Below, piece by piece: positions 27,330 through 35,239 of a DNA stretch of 64,000 nt. Numbering within the stretch: position 1 is the first letter of the stretch; each line of letters opens with the position of its first letter. The stretch covers positions 62,001 to 126,000 of the forward strand of contig NZ_BBRM01000005.1 of NCBI RefSeq assembly GCF_002090155.1. Direction: 5' to 3'. Position numbers and translations under genes: made by a program. This stretch comes from Demequina sp. NBRC 110056 (GTDB taxonomy: Bacteria > Actinomycetota > Actinomycetes > Actinomycetales > Demequinaceae). The notes below the pieces were generated by a model. The model was given only the letters and a program-made list of their open reading frames with translations, was not told where the DNA came from and searched no databases.

Positions 27330-28925
27330 TCAGCGCGGCTCGACGCCCTCCTTGAGCAGCCCGTAGACCAGCGAGTCCGACAGCGCCTCCCAGGCAGCCT
27401 CGATGACGTTGGGGCCCACGCCGACGGTGCGCCACATCTCGCCAGACTCGCGGTGCACGGTGGTGATGAGCACGCGGGTCACGGCGTCGGTGCCGTGCGA
27501 GGCCTCCATGATCCGGACCTTGAAGTCGGTGAGCTCGAACTCCTCGATCTCGGGGTACGCGCTCGTGAGAGCGGAGCGCAGCGCGTGGTCGAGCGCGTTG
27601 ACCGGGCCGTTGCCCTCGCCGACGGCGACGATGCGCTCGCCGCCCGCGTGGAGCTTGATGACGGACTCGGCGTCGGCGTCGGTGGGGTCGCCCGGCTTGG
27701 ACGACACGCGCACGCGCCAGGTCTCGACGTCCCAGAAGGCGGGGCTCTCCCCCATCTCGGAACGCAGAAGCAGCTCGAATGACGCGTCCGCCGCATCGAA
27801 CGTGTAGCCGGCCGCCTCGGCGTGCTTCACACGGTCGGTGACGCGGCCGAGCAGCTCGTTCTGGCCCGCGAGGTCGAAGCCCAGCTCCTTGCCCTTGAGC
27901 TCGATCGACGCGCGGCCAGCCATGTCGGACACGAGCATGCGCAGCCCGTTGCCCACCTTCTCGGGCTGCGTGTGCTGGTAGAGGTCGGCGTCGACGCGGA
28001 TGGCCGAGGCGTGCAGTCCGGCCTTGTGGGCGAAGGCGCTCGCGCCCACGTAGGGCTGGCGGGCGAACGGCGCAATGTTGGTGATCTCGGAGATCGCGTG
28101 CGCGATGCGGGTCGACTCCGCGAGCCCATCGCCCGCGAGGACCTTCAGACCCTTCTTGATCTCGAGGTTCGCGACGACGGCGATGAGGTCGGCGTTGCCG
28201 GTGCGCTCGCCGTACCCGTTGACGCAGCCCTGGACGTGCGTCGCACCGGCGGCCACCGCGGCCATCGAGTTCGCGACCGCGCAGCCGGAGTCGTTGTGCG
28301 CGTGCATGCCGAGCGGGGTCGACACCTTGCCGGCGACGGCGCCGACGATGGCGGTGACGTCCTCGGGCAGCATGCCGCCGTTGGTGTCACACAGGCACAG
28401 GGTGTCCGCGCCTCCCGCGACCGCGGCCTCGAGCGCGCGCACCGAGTAGTCGGCGTCGTAGCGGTAGCCATCGAAGAAGTGCTCGGCGTCCATGATGACG
28501 CGGCGGCCCTCGCCCGTGAGGAAGGCGAACGTCTCCTCGATCATGCGCAGGTTCTCGTCCGGCGACACGCGCAGCGCGCGCTCAGCGTGCCGGATGTCCG
28601 CCTTGCACACGAGCGTGATGATGGGCGCCTCCGAGTCGAGCAGCGCGCGCACCTGCGGGTCCGCGGCGGCGGTGGAGCCAGCCCGCCGGGTCATGCCGAA
28701 CGCGGCGAGCTGCGCGTTCTTGAGCGTGGACTCCTTGGCCAGCAGCGAGAAGAACTCCGTGTCCTTGGGCACCGCGCCGGGCCAGCCGCCCTCGATGACG
28801 CCGACTCCCAGCTCGTCCAGCAGCGGCGCGATGGCCATCTTGTCCGCGACGGACAGGTTCATGCCCTCCTGCTGCGCGCCATCGCGCAGGGTGGTGTCGT
28901 AGACCTCGACCGTGAGATCCGTCAT
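27330..28925 (-). CDS. cimA: (R)-citramalate synthase
   Basis: A 531-residue member of the isopropylmalate/citramalate synthase family that condenses pyruvate and acetyl-CoA to citramalate, the entry to isoleucine without threonine. The barrel has DTTLRDGAQQEG at about 11-22 and the metal-binding GMHAHND; the C-terminal third carries the LeuA-type allosteric dimerisation domain. Length and the AQQEG variant fit the CimA branch rather than LeuA. ATG 28925 has GAGGAG seven bases upstream. About 110 bases before it lie an Ile-rich leader peptide and a terminator, which indicate attenuation by charged tRNA-Ile. Confidence 0.92.
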   Translation of the reverse strand: MTDLTVEVYDTTLRDGAQQEGMNLSVADKMAIAPLLDELGVGVIEGGWPGAVPKDTEFFSLLAKESTLKNAQLAAFGMTRRAGSTAAADPQVRALLDSEAPIITLVCKADIRHAERALRVSPDENLRMIEETFAFLTGEGRRVIMDAEHFFDGYRYDADYSVRALEAAVAGGADTLCLCDTNGGMLPEDVTAIVGAVAGKVSTPLGMHAHNDSGCAVANSMAAVAAGATHVQGCVNGYGERTGNADLIAVVANLEIKKGLKVLAGDGLAESTRIAHAISEITNIAPFARQPYVGASAFAHKAGLHASAIRVDADLYQHTQPEKVGNGLRMLVSDMAGRASIELKGKELGFDLAGQNELLGRVTDRVKHAEAAGYTFDAADASFELLLRSEMGESPAFWDVETWRVRVSSKPGDPTDADAESVIKLHAGGERIVAVGEGNGPVNALDHALRSALTSAYPEIEEFELTDFKVRIMEASHGTDAVTRVLITTVHRESGEMWRTVGVGPNVIEAAWEALSDSLVYGLLKEGVEPR

Positions 28926-28978
28926 CGTGTGCTCCTCGTGTCTGGGCATCGCCCGCGGCTCCGGCTCGCCGTCCCAAC

Positions 28979-29006
28979 AAAAAAGCCTCCCAGGGTGCGG
29001 GAGGCT
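28979..29006 (-). terminator. Attenuator terminator in the cimA leader
   Basis: Minus strand AGCCTCCC (29006-28999), a seven-base loop, GGGAGGCT (28991-28984), then a run of five or six Ts. It is a textbook Rho-independent terminator placed between the leader peptide and cimA, 54 bases before the cimA start, so it can only serve to stop cimA transcription early. Confidence 0.88.
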
Positions 29007-29008
29007 GC

Positions 29009-29032
29009 GCGTCGGGAGGGTCTCGCCGACGC
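29009..29032 (-). promoter_or_regulatory. Upstream hairpin of the cimA attenuator
   Basis: GCGTCGG (29032-29026) pairs with CCGACGC (29015-29009) on the minus strand. The hairpin begins one base after the leader-peptide stop codon, so a ribosome held on the Ile codons would cover its first arm. It is the natural candidate for the protector stem that decides whether the downstream terminator forms. Confidence 0.65.
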
Positions 29033-29033
29033 G

Positions 29034-29060
29034 CTACGGAATGATGATCGCCGTGTGCAT
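29034..29060 (-). CDS. cimA leader peptide MHTAIIIP
   Basis: An eight-codon open frame reading Met-His-Thr-Ala-Ile-Ile-Ile-Pro-stop, with the three isoleucine codons ATC ATC ATT in a row. A CATACT hexamer (29068-29073) ends seven bases before the ATG, so the peptide is probably the very first thing on a leaderless transcript. It is followed at once by a hairpin and a terminator and then by cimA, whose product serves isoleucine synthesis. This is the layout of a classical ribosome-mediated attenuator sensing Ile-tRNA. Confidence 0.85.
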   Translation of the reverse strand: MHTAIIIP

Positions 29061-29096
29061 CGGAGTCAGTATGGCACACGCGTCAAGGGCCACCAG
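29061..29096 (-). promoter_or_regulatory. cimA promoter
   Basis: The -10 is CATACT (29068-29073, minus strand). At 17-base spacing the -35 position reads CTGGTG (29091-29096), a weak match. The transcription start would fall at or within a base of the leader-peptide ATG. Confidence 0.6.
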
Positions 29097-29132
29097 GGAC
29101 GATGCGCTCGTCGCCTCGAGGGCGAACCGCAC

Positions 29133-29507
29133 CTAAAGGCGAGGCTCGGTCCGCAGCCGCGCCGCGATCGCGTCGACGTCGCGGAGGGAGCCATCGGCGA
29201 CGGCCATCGTGAGCTCGAACGCCTCATCGTGCGTCAATGCCACGTCGAGCCCATTGATCGCAAGGAAGACAGTGAGCGAGTGCCACCCCAACCGCTTGTT
29301 GCCGTCTCCGAGCGGATGGTTCGCGACCACCGAATGGAGCAGTGCCGCAGCCTTCTGCTCGACCGCGGGGTACGCGTCGACTCCCATCAGAGTCGTCTGT
29401 GGCCGTTGCGCGCAAGCATCCAGTTGGCCAACGTCGCGCACCGGGCCCACGCCCAGGTCGCGGCACAGGTCGAGCAGGTGCTCGAGGGTGAGGAACCGGG
29501 TCGTCAT
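29133..29507 (-). CDS. doc: Doc-family (Fic-fold) toxin
   Basis: A 124-residue Doc-type toxin. The Fic-fold active-site loop is HPLGDGNKR at residues 64-72, close to the Doc form HxFxDANKR with the catalytic histidine and the NKR end intact. Doc of phage P1 phosphorylates EF-Tu and blocks translation. ATG 29507 overlaps the stop of the antitoxin gene (ATGA), the usual toxin-antitoxin coupling. A longer in-frame reading upstream lies within the antitoxin gene and is not supported. Confidence 0.88.
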   Translation of the reverse strand: MTTRFLTLEHLLDLCRDLGVGPVRDVGQLDACAQRPQTTLMGVDAYPAVEQKAAALLHSVVANHPLGDGNKRLGWHSLTVFLAINGLDVALTHDEAFELTMAVADGSLRDVDAIAARLRTEPRL

Positions 29508-29716
29508 ACCGTCCCGAGCCGGTCCAGCACCGGCCCCCAGCGGTCCAGCATCTCGCGCGAGACAGCGCTCACGTCTGGCTCCGCCTCGGTGGACTCGGCG
29601 CGACTCGCCTCTTCGACGGCACGCGCGATCGCCTCGTTCTTGGAGACGCCCCACCGCTGCGCGAGCTCCGTCAAGCGCGCGTCCTGCTCCTCGGTCATCC
29701 GCACCGTCATCGCCAT
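29504..29716 (-). CDS. Ribbon-helix-helix antitoxin partner of Doc
   Basis: A 70-residue protein starting MAMTVRMTEEQDARLTELAQRWGVSKNEAIARAVEEA: a short beta strand followed by two helices, the ribbon-helix-helix pattern of CopG/VapB-like DNA-binding antitoxins. The acidic C-terminal tail (about 39-70) should wrap and neutralise the toxin. AAGGA lies just upstream of ATG 29716, and palindromic repeats lie immediately upstream, fitting autoregulation. P1 Doc is paired with a Phd-type antitoxin, so this fold pairing differs from the type example. Confidence 0.82.
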   Translation of the reverse strand: MAMTVRMTEEQDARLTELAQRWGVSKNEAIARAVEEASRAESTEAEPDVSAVSREMLDRWGPVLDRLGTV

Positions 29717-29721
29717 TCCTT

Positions 29722-29743
29722 CACGGTATCACCGTGGTATCAC
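29722..29743. promoter_or_regulatory. Toxin-antitoxin operator
   Basis: CACGGTATCACCGTG (29722-29736) is a perfect 6-3-6 inverted repeat, and GTGGTATCAC (29734-29743) overlaps it. GGTATCAC therefore occurs twice, 11 bases apart, one helical turn, as expected for cooperative binding by a ribbon-helix-helix dimer. Confidence 0.65.
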
Positions 29744-29746
29744 GCG

Positions 29747-30304
29747 CTACAGGGGCCCGAGCCTGGCCTTGCGCTCGCGCCAGTCGGGCAGGTGGCGGTC
29801 CATGAGCGCGTAGAAGCGCGGCCCATGGTTGAGCTCGAAGAGATGGGCGAGCTCGTGGACCAGCACGTACTCCGTCATCTCGTAGCCTCGGCGCGCGAGC
29901 TCGAGGTTGAGCGAGATCCGGCGCGTGGCGGCTCGGCAGCTGCCCCACCGCGAGCGCATGATGCGCAGGCTCACGTGCGGCGGCACCACGTCGAACTCCG
30001 CGCACCACAGCGGCATCAGGATGTCGAGCCACTCCTCGAGGGTCGCCCGCGCCCGCTCGGCCTCGGGTCCGTGCTCGAGGGGCTCAGGCACCGCCGCGAG
30101 CGCTGCGATCCGGTCCGTGATCCACTCGCTGCGCGAGGCCACGAACGCGTCGATGCGCCACTGCGGCATCGTCATCGGGGCAGAGACGCGCACCTCGAAC
30201 GTGCGCGAGTCGACGCGCATCCGGATGCTCCGCATGCGTTTGCGCGTCAGCACATAGGCGGGCACGGAAGCCGGGGCGAGCTCGGCGCTGTCGTGGTTCG
30301 TCAT
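29747..30304 (-). CDS. YgjP-like zinc metallopeptidase (DUF45)
   Basis: A 185-residue single-domain protein with the gluzincin motif HELAH at residues 150-154 and the third ligand region NHGPRFY at 159-165; RSRWGSCRAATRRISLNLEL upstream is the other YgjP/DUF45 signature. Such proteins are predicted metalloproteases of unknown target, and relatives are found as accessory genes of type I restriction systems, though here none is adjacent. The start at ATG 30304 has no strong ribosome-binding site, and CATACT lies ten bases before it. Confidence 0.85.
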   Translation of the reverse strand: MTNHDSAELAPASVPAYVLTRKRMRSIRMRVDSRTFEVRVSAPMTMPQWRIDAFVASRSEWITDRIAALAAVPEPLEHGPEAERARATLEEWLDILMPLWCAEFDVVPPHVSLRIMRSRWGSCRAATRRISLNLELARRGYEMTEYVLVHELAHLFELNHGPRFYALMDRHLPDWRERKARLGPL

Positions 30305-30366
30305 GTCGCACGACAGTATGCGTCACTCACCCCGTGCGCCCCCAACGAGCCGCACGGCGGAGGACA

Positions 30367-30389
30367 CCCGGCCGGCGCATCGGCCCTGG
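30367..30389 (-). repeat. Dispersed repeat copy 7
   Basis: Minus strand CCAGGGCCGATGCGCC then GGCCGGG, just before the stop codon of the glycoside hydrolase gene. Confidence 0.45.
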
Positions 30390-30398
30390 GGACGCTTC

Positions 30399-32192
30399 TC
30401 AGCTCTCGAGCGTGATGGGCGCGTCGGGGAAAGCGAGGAAGGCCGCTGCCGCCGCGAGGGCCGAGTTCCAGTTCACCGTGATCTCGTTGGTGGCCCACGA
30501 CTGGATGTCGTCCACGTACGCGGCCTGAGGCGGGCAGTCGCCGTCGGGGTGGAGCCCGCGGATGACGGGGTCCCACGTCTCCGTCAGCGCGTTGGGCCCT
30601 CCCGCGACCGAACCGCGCGGCGGGTGCGGCAGCGACGGGTCCTCCTGGTGGTCGAACCAGCGCGAGTGCTGATTGCGGACGAAGTCGGTGCCGTAGCCGG
30701 TGATGTACGACAGCCCGAGGACGTTGCGTCCCAGCAGGTAGTCCATCGACTCCTGGGCGGCCGAGAGCAGGGCCGGGTCTCCGCTGAGGTCGTAGCCCGC
30801 ACCGAGCACCTGGATGTTGTTGAGGAGCTGGCTGTTCGAGCCCCAGATGAAGCCGTCGTCGGGCAGCGCCATGCCCCACGGTTGCGCACCCTGGACAGCG
30901 GCAAGTCGCCGAGCTCCCGCGACGACCTGCTCGGCCACGAGCGCGCGCGACGGGTGCGCGTTGCCGACCGTCGCGAGGTTCATCTTCGCGATCGCGCCCA
31001 ACGCGTCCCAACGGAACCCGCCCGCCGGGAACGAGTCCGCGTCGTGCACAGGAGACGAGGCGATGAACTCTGCGAACGTGGATTCCCCGGTCGTCACGAA
31101 CAGCTCGACGGCCGCCCAGTAGAACTCGTCGCTGACGTCCTCGTCGTCGTAGGGACCGCCGCCGTACGATCCGTCCGCGACGGGCGCGTAGAGGTCGGGG
31201 TGAGCGAGCGCGGCCTGCCACGCGGTGCGCGCGTCCGTGAGGAGCCGATGCGCGTACGGCTCGTCGTACGGGCGCCACAGGCGCGCGCCCTGGGCGGCGG
31301 TGGCGGCGAGGTTCAGCGTCGCCGCGGTCGAGGGCCGGTGCAGGTACCGGGGCCTCGGGTCCTCCGCGGGCAGCATCGGCAGCCCGGTCCACCCGTGGTC
31401 GTGGACCTTGTGGTGCACCATGCCCGCGAGCGCGTCGCCGTCGGGCACGATCATCGACATCATGAAGTCCAACTCCCAGCGCGCCTCGTTCAGCACGTCC
31501 GGGACGCCATCTCCGTGCTCGGGCAGGCGCAGCGAGCCGTCGCCAAGGGCCGCCGCGGCAGTGCCGCCGGCGCGCAGGGCGCGCTCCCAAACCCCCAGCA
31601 GCTGGGCCACCGCGATGCCACCGTTGACCACGTACTTGCCGTGATCACCCGCGTCGTACCAGCCGCCGACGACGTCGAGCCGGTAGTCGGCGGCCCACGG
31701 GGTCCCGTAGATCGCCTCGGTCTCCTCGACCGGCTGGCATGCGACCGACAGGTCTCCCTGGTTCACGTCCGCGCCTCCGGCAGCGCTCACGTGCCCCGCC
31801 TCCCGCGCGTACTCGTCGCCCACGATCTCAGCGGAGATCGGCGTGCCCGAGCGCGCCAGGTAGAAGTAGTTCAGACCGTCGATCAGCAGCGGCTCGTAGA
31901 GCGACTCCCCCACGGAGAACGGACGGCTCCGCGAGCCGTCCACGACCAGGACGTAGCCCGAGCCGGGCGCAAGCCCCGACAGGTCCGCCACGTGCACGCT
32001 CTCCGCCGACGTGACCTCCGCCCCCACGGGCGTGGTCGCCCCCGCGGCGACCACCGCATCGGCGCCGTCGCACACCTCCCAGGCGAGCGCATCGGCGCTG
32101 TCCGAGATCACGGTCGCGCGCATCGGCCCTCCGAGGAGGTAGCCGTGCTGGTTGACCAGCACGCGCGGGCGGGCAGGAACGTCGTCGTTCAC
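30399..32192 (-). CDS. Glycoside hydrolase family 9, no signal peptide
   Basis: A 597-residue GH9 enzyme. Residues 1-95 form the Ig-like domain typical of CelD-type GH9; the (alpha/alpha)6 catalytic domain follows. The Asp pair is in GWYDAGDHGKYV (Asp180, Asp183) and the acid Glu570 is in WATNEITVNWN near the C-terminus. GH9 enzymes are mostly secreted cellulases, but the N-terminus here is hydrophilic with no signal peptide, so the protein is probably cytoplasmic and acts on imported beta-glucan oligosaccharides. GTG 32192 is the first plausible start after the ilvE stop 16 bases upstream; no strong ribosome-binding site is visible. Confidence 0.85.
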   Translation of the reverse strand: MNDDVPARPRVLVNQHGYLLGGPMRATVISDSADALAWEVCDGADAVVAAGATTPVGAEVTSAESVHVADLSGLAPGSGYVLVVDGSRSRPFSVGESLYEPLLIDGLNYFYLARSGTPISAEIVGDEYAREAGHVSAAGGADVNQGDLSVACQPVEETEAIYGTPWAADYRLDVVGGWYDAGDHGKYVVNGGIAVAQLLGVWERALRAGGTAAAALGDGSLRLPEHGDGVPDVLNEARWELDFMMSMIVPDGDALAGMVHHKVHDHGWTGLPMLPAEDPRPRYLHRPSTAATLNLAATAAQGARLWRPYDEPYAHRLLTDARTAWQAALAHPDLYAPVADGSYGGGPYDDEDVSDEFYWAAVELFVTTGESTFAEFIASSPVHDADSFPAGGFRWDALGAIAKMNLATVGNAHPSRALVAEQVVAGARRLAAVQGAQPWGMALPDDGFIWGSNSQLLNNIQVLGAGYDLSGDPALLSAAQESMDYLLGRNVLGLSYITGYGTDFVRNQHSRWFDHQEDPSLPHPPRGSVAGGPNALTETWDPVIRGLHPDGDCPPQAAYVDDIQSWATNEITVNWNSALAAAAAFLAFPDAPITLES

Positions 32193-32208
32193 AGGAACAC
32201 CAGGCGGG

Positions 32209-33315
32209 TCAGACGACCCGCTGCATCCAGCCGTGGGCGTCGGGCGCGCGGCCGTACTGGATGTCGGTGAGCCGGCCGCGGATGTTCTGCGTGAGGGCAC
32301 CCGCGCCGCCATCGCCCACGACGAGGTCCATCTCAGGAGCGACGAGTCGGCCGATCGGCGTGACCACCGCCGCGGTTCCGCACGCGAAGAGCTCGGTGAC
32401 CGCGCCGGACTCGATCCCGTCGCGCAGCTCGGCGAGCGGGATGTCGCGCTCGATGACGTCGCGACCGTCGCCGCGCAGCAGCTCGAGCACGGAGTCGCGC
32501 GTCACGCCCTCGAGGATGGTGCCGGTCACGCGCGGCGTCCACACCGATCCGTCGCGGCGCACCGCGAACACGTTCATGCCGCCCAGCTCCTCGACGTAGG
32601 CGTCGTGGATCGCGTCCAGGAACAGCACCTGGTCGCAGCCGTGATCGGCGGCCTGCTGCTGCGGCAGCATCGACGCGGCGTAGTTGCCCGCGGTCTTGGC
32701 CTGGCCGGTCCCGCCGGCTCCGGCGCGGTGGAAGCCCTGCGCCACCCAGATCGACACCGGCTTCACGCCGTGCGGGAAGTACGCGCCCACGGGCGAGGCC
32801 ATGAGCAGGTACTCGACGGTCTGCGACGGCCGCACGCCCAGGCACGCCTCGGTGCCGATGAGCAGCGGGCGCAGGTACAGCGACGTCTCGTCCTCGGCGG
32901 GCACCCAGGCAGCATCGACGCTCAGCAGCGCCTCGATCGACGCGAGGAAGTCCTCCTGGGGCAGCGGCGGCAGCGCCATCCTGGTCGCCGACGCAGCCAG
33001 GCGGGCGGCGTTGGCCTCGGGGCGGAACAGGTGGATGCCGCCGTCGGCCCAGCGGTAGGCCTTCAGGCCCTCGAACACCTGCTGGCCGTAGTGGAGGACC
33101 GTCGCGCCGGGGTGCAGCACGAGGTCCGCGAACGGCTCGATGCGCCGGTCGCCCCAGCCGTCCTCGGCGGTCCAGGTCGCCTTCGCCAGGTGGTCCGACC
33201 ACACCGTGCCGAACGGCTGGGAGTCCATGCGTCGAGCGCGCTCGGCGTCGGACGCCGGCGCGGGGTTGCGCGTCACGGCGTAGGACAGCGGGGCTCCGGG
33301 CGAGGACTGCTCCAT
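32209..33315 (-). CDS. ilvE: Branched-chain aminotransferase (copy 1)
   Basis: A 368-residue class IV aminotransferase transferring the amino group in the last step of Leu, Ile and Val synthesis. It has GQQVFEGLKAYRWADG at about 76-91, the PLP lysine in GQAKTAGNYAAS, LFLDAIHDAYVEELGGMNVF, and TELFACGTAAVVTPIG. It is clearly homologous along its length to the second ilvE at 54713-55837 but well diverged. ATG 33315 follows TACAGT (33322-33327) by six bases. It sits directly upstream of the GH9 gene, away from other ilv genes. Confidence 0.92.
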   Translation of the reverse strand: MEQSSPGAPLSYAVTRNPAPASDAERARRMDSQPFGTVWSDHLAKATWTAEDGWGDRRIEPFADLVLHPGATVLHYGQQVFEGLKAYRWADGGIHLFRPEANAARLAASATRMALPPLPQEDFLASIEALLSVDAAWVPAEDETSLYLRPLLIGTEACLGVRPSQTVEYLLMASPVGAYFPHGVKPVSIWVAQGFHRAGAGGTGQAKTAGNYAASMLPQQQAADHGCDQVLFLDAIHDAYVEELGGMNVFAVRRDGSVWTPRVTGTILEGVTRDSVLELLRGDGRDVIERDIPLAELRDGIESGAVTELFACGTAAVVTPIGRLVAPEMDLVVGDGGAGALTQNIRGRLTDIQYGRAPDAHGWMQRVV

Positions 33316-33340
33316 CCCGCCACTGTACCTGCGCGGACAG

Positions 33341-33363
33341 CAGCGCCGATGCGCGAGCTGGGT
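33341..33363 (+). repeat. Dispersed repeat copy 8
   Basis: CAGCGCCGATGCGCGAGC then TGGGT, in the divergent gap between ilvE copy 1 and the RidA gene. Confidence 0.45.
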
Positions 33364-33484
33364 CGGTCTGGAGACCTCACCGCCGGGTTCGCGCGGCGCT
33401 CTCGCGGCGCTCAAGAGGCGCGCCGAGCGCGCCGGGCTTACGGTCGAGGGAGGGCGGCAGTGATCAGCGATGGAGGTGGTCGCC

Positions 33485-33868
33485 ATGGCAGTGACGTATC
33501 TCAACCCCGAGTCGATGCACGGGTCGCCAGCGTTCGCGGCGGGTGCCCTCGCGAGCGGCACCCGTACGCTCTACGTCGGAGGCCAGAACGGCACCGACGC
33601 GCACGGCGCCATCACGGGCGACGTGGTGGAGCAGACGGAGCAGGCGCTGCGCAACGTGCTGACCGTGCTTGCCGAAGGCGGCGCGTATCAGGAGGACGTG
33701 GTGCGCCTAGCGGTCTACCTCAAGGACGGCGCCGACGTTCAGGAGGGGTTCGCGGCCTCGCAGGAGGTGTGGGGCAACCACGCCGTGCCCATCACGGTGC
33801 TCATGGTCGCCGGTCTCGCGCGGCCAGAGGCACTGGTCGAGATCGAGGCGATCGCGGTCCTGCCCTAG
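33485..33868 (+). CDS. RidA-family (YjgF/YER057c/UK114) protein
   Basis: A 127-residue RidA-superfamily protein: LYVGGQNGTDAHGAITGDVVEQTEQALRN is the typical first half, and PITVLMVAGLARPEALVEIEAIA the typical end. Canonical RidA deaminates reactive imines and enamines made by PLP enzymes such as threonine dehydratase and aminotransferases, so a place beside ilvE is apt, although RidA subfamilies vary and the key arginine is replaced here by Ala-Arg-Pro spacing I cannot fully align. ATG 33485 has GGAGGTG seven bases upstream. Confidence 0.82.
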   Translation: MAVTYLNPESMHGSPAFAAGALASGTRTLYVGGQNGTDAHGAITGDVVEQTEQALRNVLTVLAEGGAYQEDVVRLAVYLKDGADVQEGFAASQEVWGNHAVPITVLMVAGLARPEALVEIEAIAVLP

Positions 33869-33898
33869 CCGGCCCGGCGGTCGGCCCGCGCGGCTCGC

Positions 33899-35125
33899 TC
33901 AGGCCTGCGGCGCGGAGCGCGCGAGCTGGCGACGATCGACCAGGCCGTTGAGGCGCTCTGCCATCACGAGCCCCAGCACAGCGAGCACCGCGAGGAAGAA
34001 CGGCAGCGTCCACATGCCGAGCCAGGTGGCGAGCACGCCGAAGACGGGCGGCGCGACGGTCGAGCCCGTGTAGGCCGCGGCCATCTGGATGCCGATGATC
34101 GCCTGCGAGTTGCGGCGCCCGAAGTTCACCGGGGTCGAGTGGATGATCGCCGGGTAGATGGGCGCGCAGCCCAGACCGGCGATCACCAGTCCGGCGAGCG
34201 CGACCACGTCCGTCCCGAGCGGCAGCGCGAGCATCACCGCGCCGATGCCGACCGTCACGAAGCCGCCGCGAATGAGCGCGCGGTCGCCGACCTTGTCCGC
34301 GAAGAACCCGGCGAGGAACCGGCCGCCGGTGATGCCCAACAGGAACAGCGACGCGAACGCCGCGGCTGTCGCCGCCGCGACGCCTCGGTCGTCGACGAGG
34401 TAGGTCGAGGCCCACAGGATCGACGTCGACTCGAGCGCGCAGTAGGCGAAGAAGGCGATGAGGATGAGGATCACGCCGGGGATCCGGAGCGCCTGTGCGA
34501 GCGGGACGTGCGTGGCGCCCTTGCCCGCCTCGGGGGCCTCGACGTCTTCTCCGTCGTGGTCGTCGGGCACCACCGCGTTCACGCGAGCCCACAGTGGGAT
34601 GCTCGCGAACAGGGCGACCACGAGGACCACCTGGATGATCCCGACGATGCCATAGGCGGCGGACCATCCGAGGTTCGACGTCAGCGCGTAGCTCATGATG
34701 AACGGGCTGATCGAGGCACCGACTCCCCAGAAGCTGTGCAGCCAGTTCATGTGCTTCGCTGCGTAGTGCAGGGCGACGTAGTTGTTGAGCGCGGCGTCCA
34801 CGGCCCCGGCTCCCAGACCGTACGGGATCGCCCACAGGCACAGCAGCCAGAACGAGTCCGCGAACGCGAACCCGCCCAGCGCCGCTGCCGTCATGGCCAC
34901 GCTCACGGCGGTCACGAGCCCCGCTCCGAACCGACGGGTGAGGCGCTCCGACGCGAGGCTCGACACGATGGTGCCGCCCGCGATGATCATCGTCACGATG
35001 CCGGCGAACGCCACCGGGACGCCCAGGTCCTCGTGCATCGCCGGCCAGCCGGCGCCGATCAACGAGTCGGGCAGGCCAAGGCTCACGAAAGCGACGTAGA
35101 TGATCGCGAGGAGGAGGGCGTACAT
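33899..35125 (-). CDS. MFS transporter (FucP/YbjJ-like)
   Basis: A 408-residue, 12-helix major-facilitator protein. SLGLPDSLIGAGWPAMHEDLGV in helix 1 and GLGAGAVDAALNNYVA in helix 4 are typical of the sugar/unknown-solute FHS branch. A charged loop of about 35 residues (VNAVVPDDHDGEDVEAPEAGK...) joins the two halves. The substrate is unknown. It is divergent from an acetyltransferase-TetR pair with a duplicated palindrome in between, so the TetR probably controls it. Confidence 0.88.
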   Translation of the reverse strand: MYALLLAIIYVAFVSLGLPDSLIGAGWPAMHEDLGVPVAFAGIVTMIIAGGTIVSSLASERLTRRFGAGLVTAVSVAMTAAALGGFAFADSFWLLCLWAIPYGLGAGAVDAALNNYVALHYAAKHMNWLHSFWGVGASISPFIMSYALTSNLGWSAAYGIVGIIQVVLVVALFASIPLWARVNAVVPDDHDGEDVEAPEAGKGATHVPLAQALRIPGVILILIAFFAYCALESTSILWASTYLVDDRGVAAATAAAFASLFLLGITGGRFLAGFFADKVGDRALIRGGFVTVGIGAVMLALPLGTDVVALAGLVIAGLGCAPIYPAIIHSTPVNFGRRNSQAIIGIQMAAAYTGSTVAPPVFGVLATWLGMWTLPFFLAVLAVLGLVMAERLNGLVDRRQLARSAPQA

Positions 35126-35183
35126 GACGGTGCCGTCAGCCTTTCACCAGGGGATGGGTCGGGGCGCGCGCGGCGCCGTATGC

Positions 35184-35216
35184 GTACGATCGTACACAGT
35201 ATGTGGACGTTCGTAC
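35184..35216. promoter_or_regulatory. Tandem TetR-type operators between MFS and acetyltransferase genes
   Basis: GTACGATCGTAC (35184-35195) is a perfect palindrome, repeated with two changes as GGACGTTCGTAC (35205-35216). The centres are 21 bases apart, two helical turns, and both are followed by ACAG. The second copy lies just before the -10 of the acetyltransferase gene. Confidence 0.65.
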
Positions 35217-35239
35217 ACAGATGCGACTAGCCTTGACCC

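Noticed and set aside
29747-30304. The YgjP-like metalloprotease as part of the toxin-antitoxin system
   Set aside because: It lies upstream on the same strand but the antitoxin has its own operator and promoter, and the pairing is not known; proximity alone is weak evidence.
32116-32131. The GCGCATCGGCCCTCC match inside the GH9 gene as a repeat copy
   Set aside because: It matches well but lies in the conserved coding block for Gly-Gly-Pro-Met-Arg-Ala, so codon use explains it; left out of the count.
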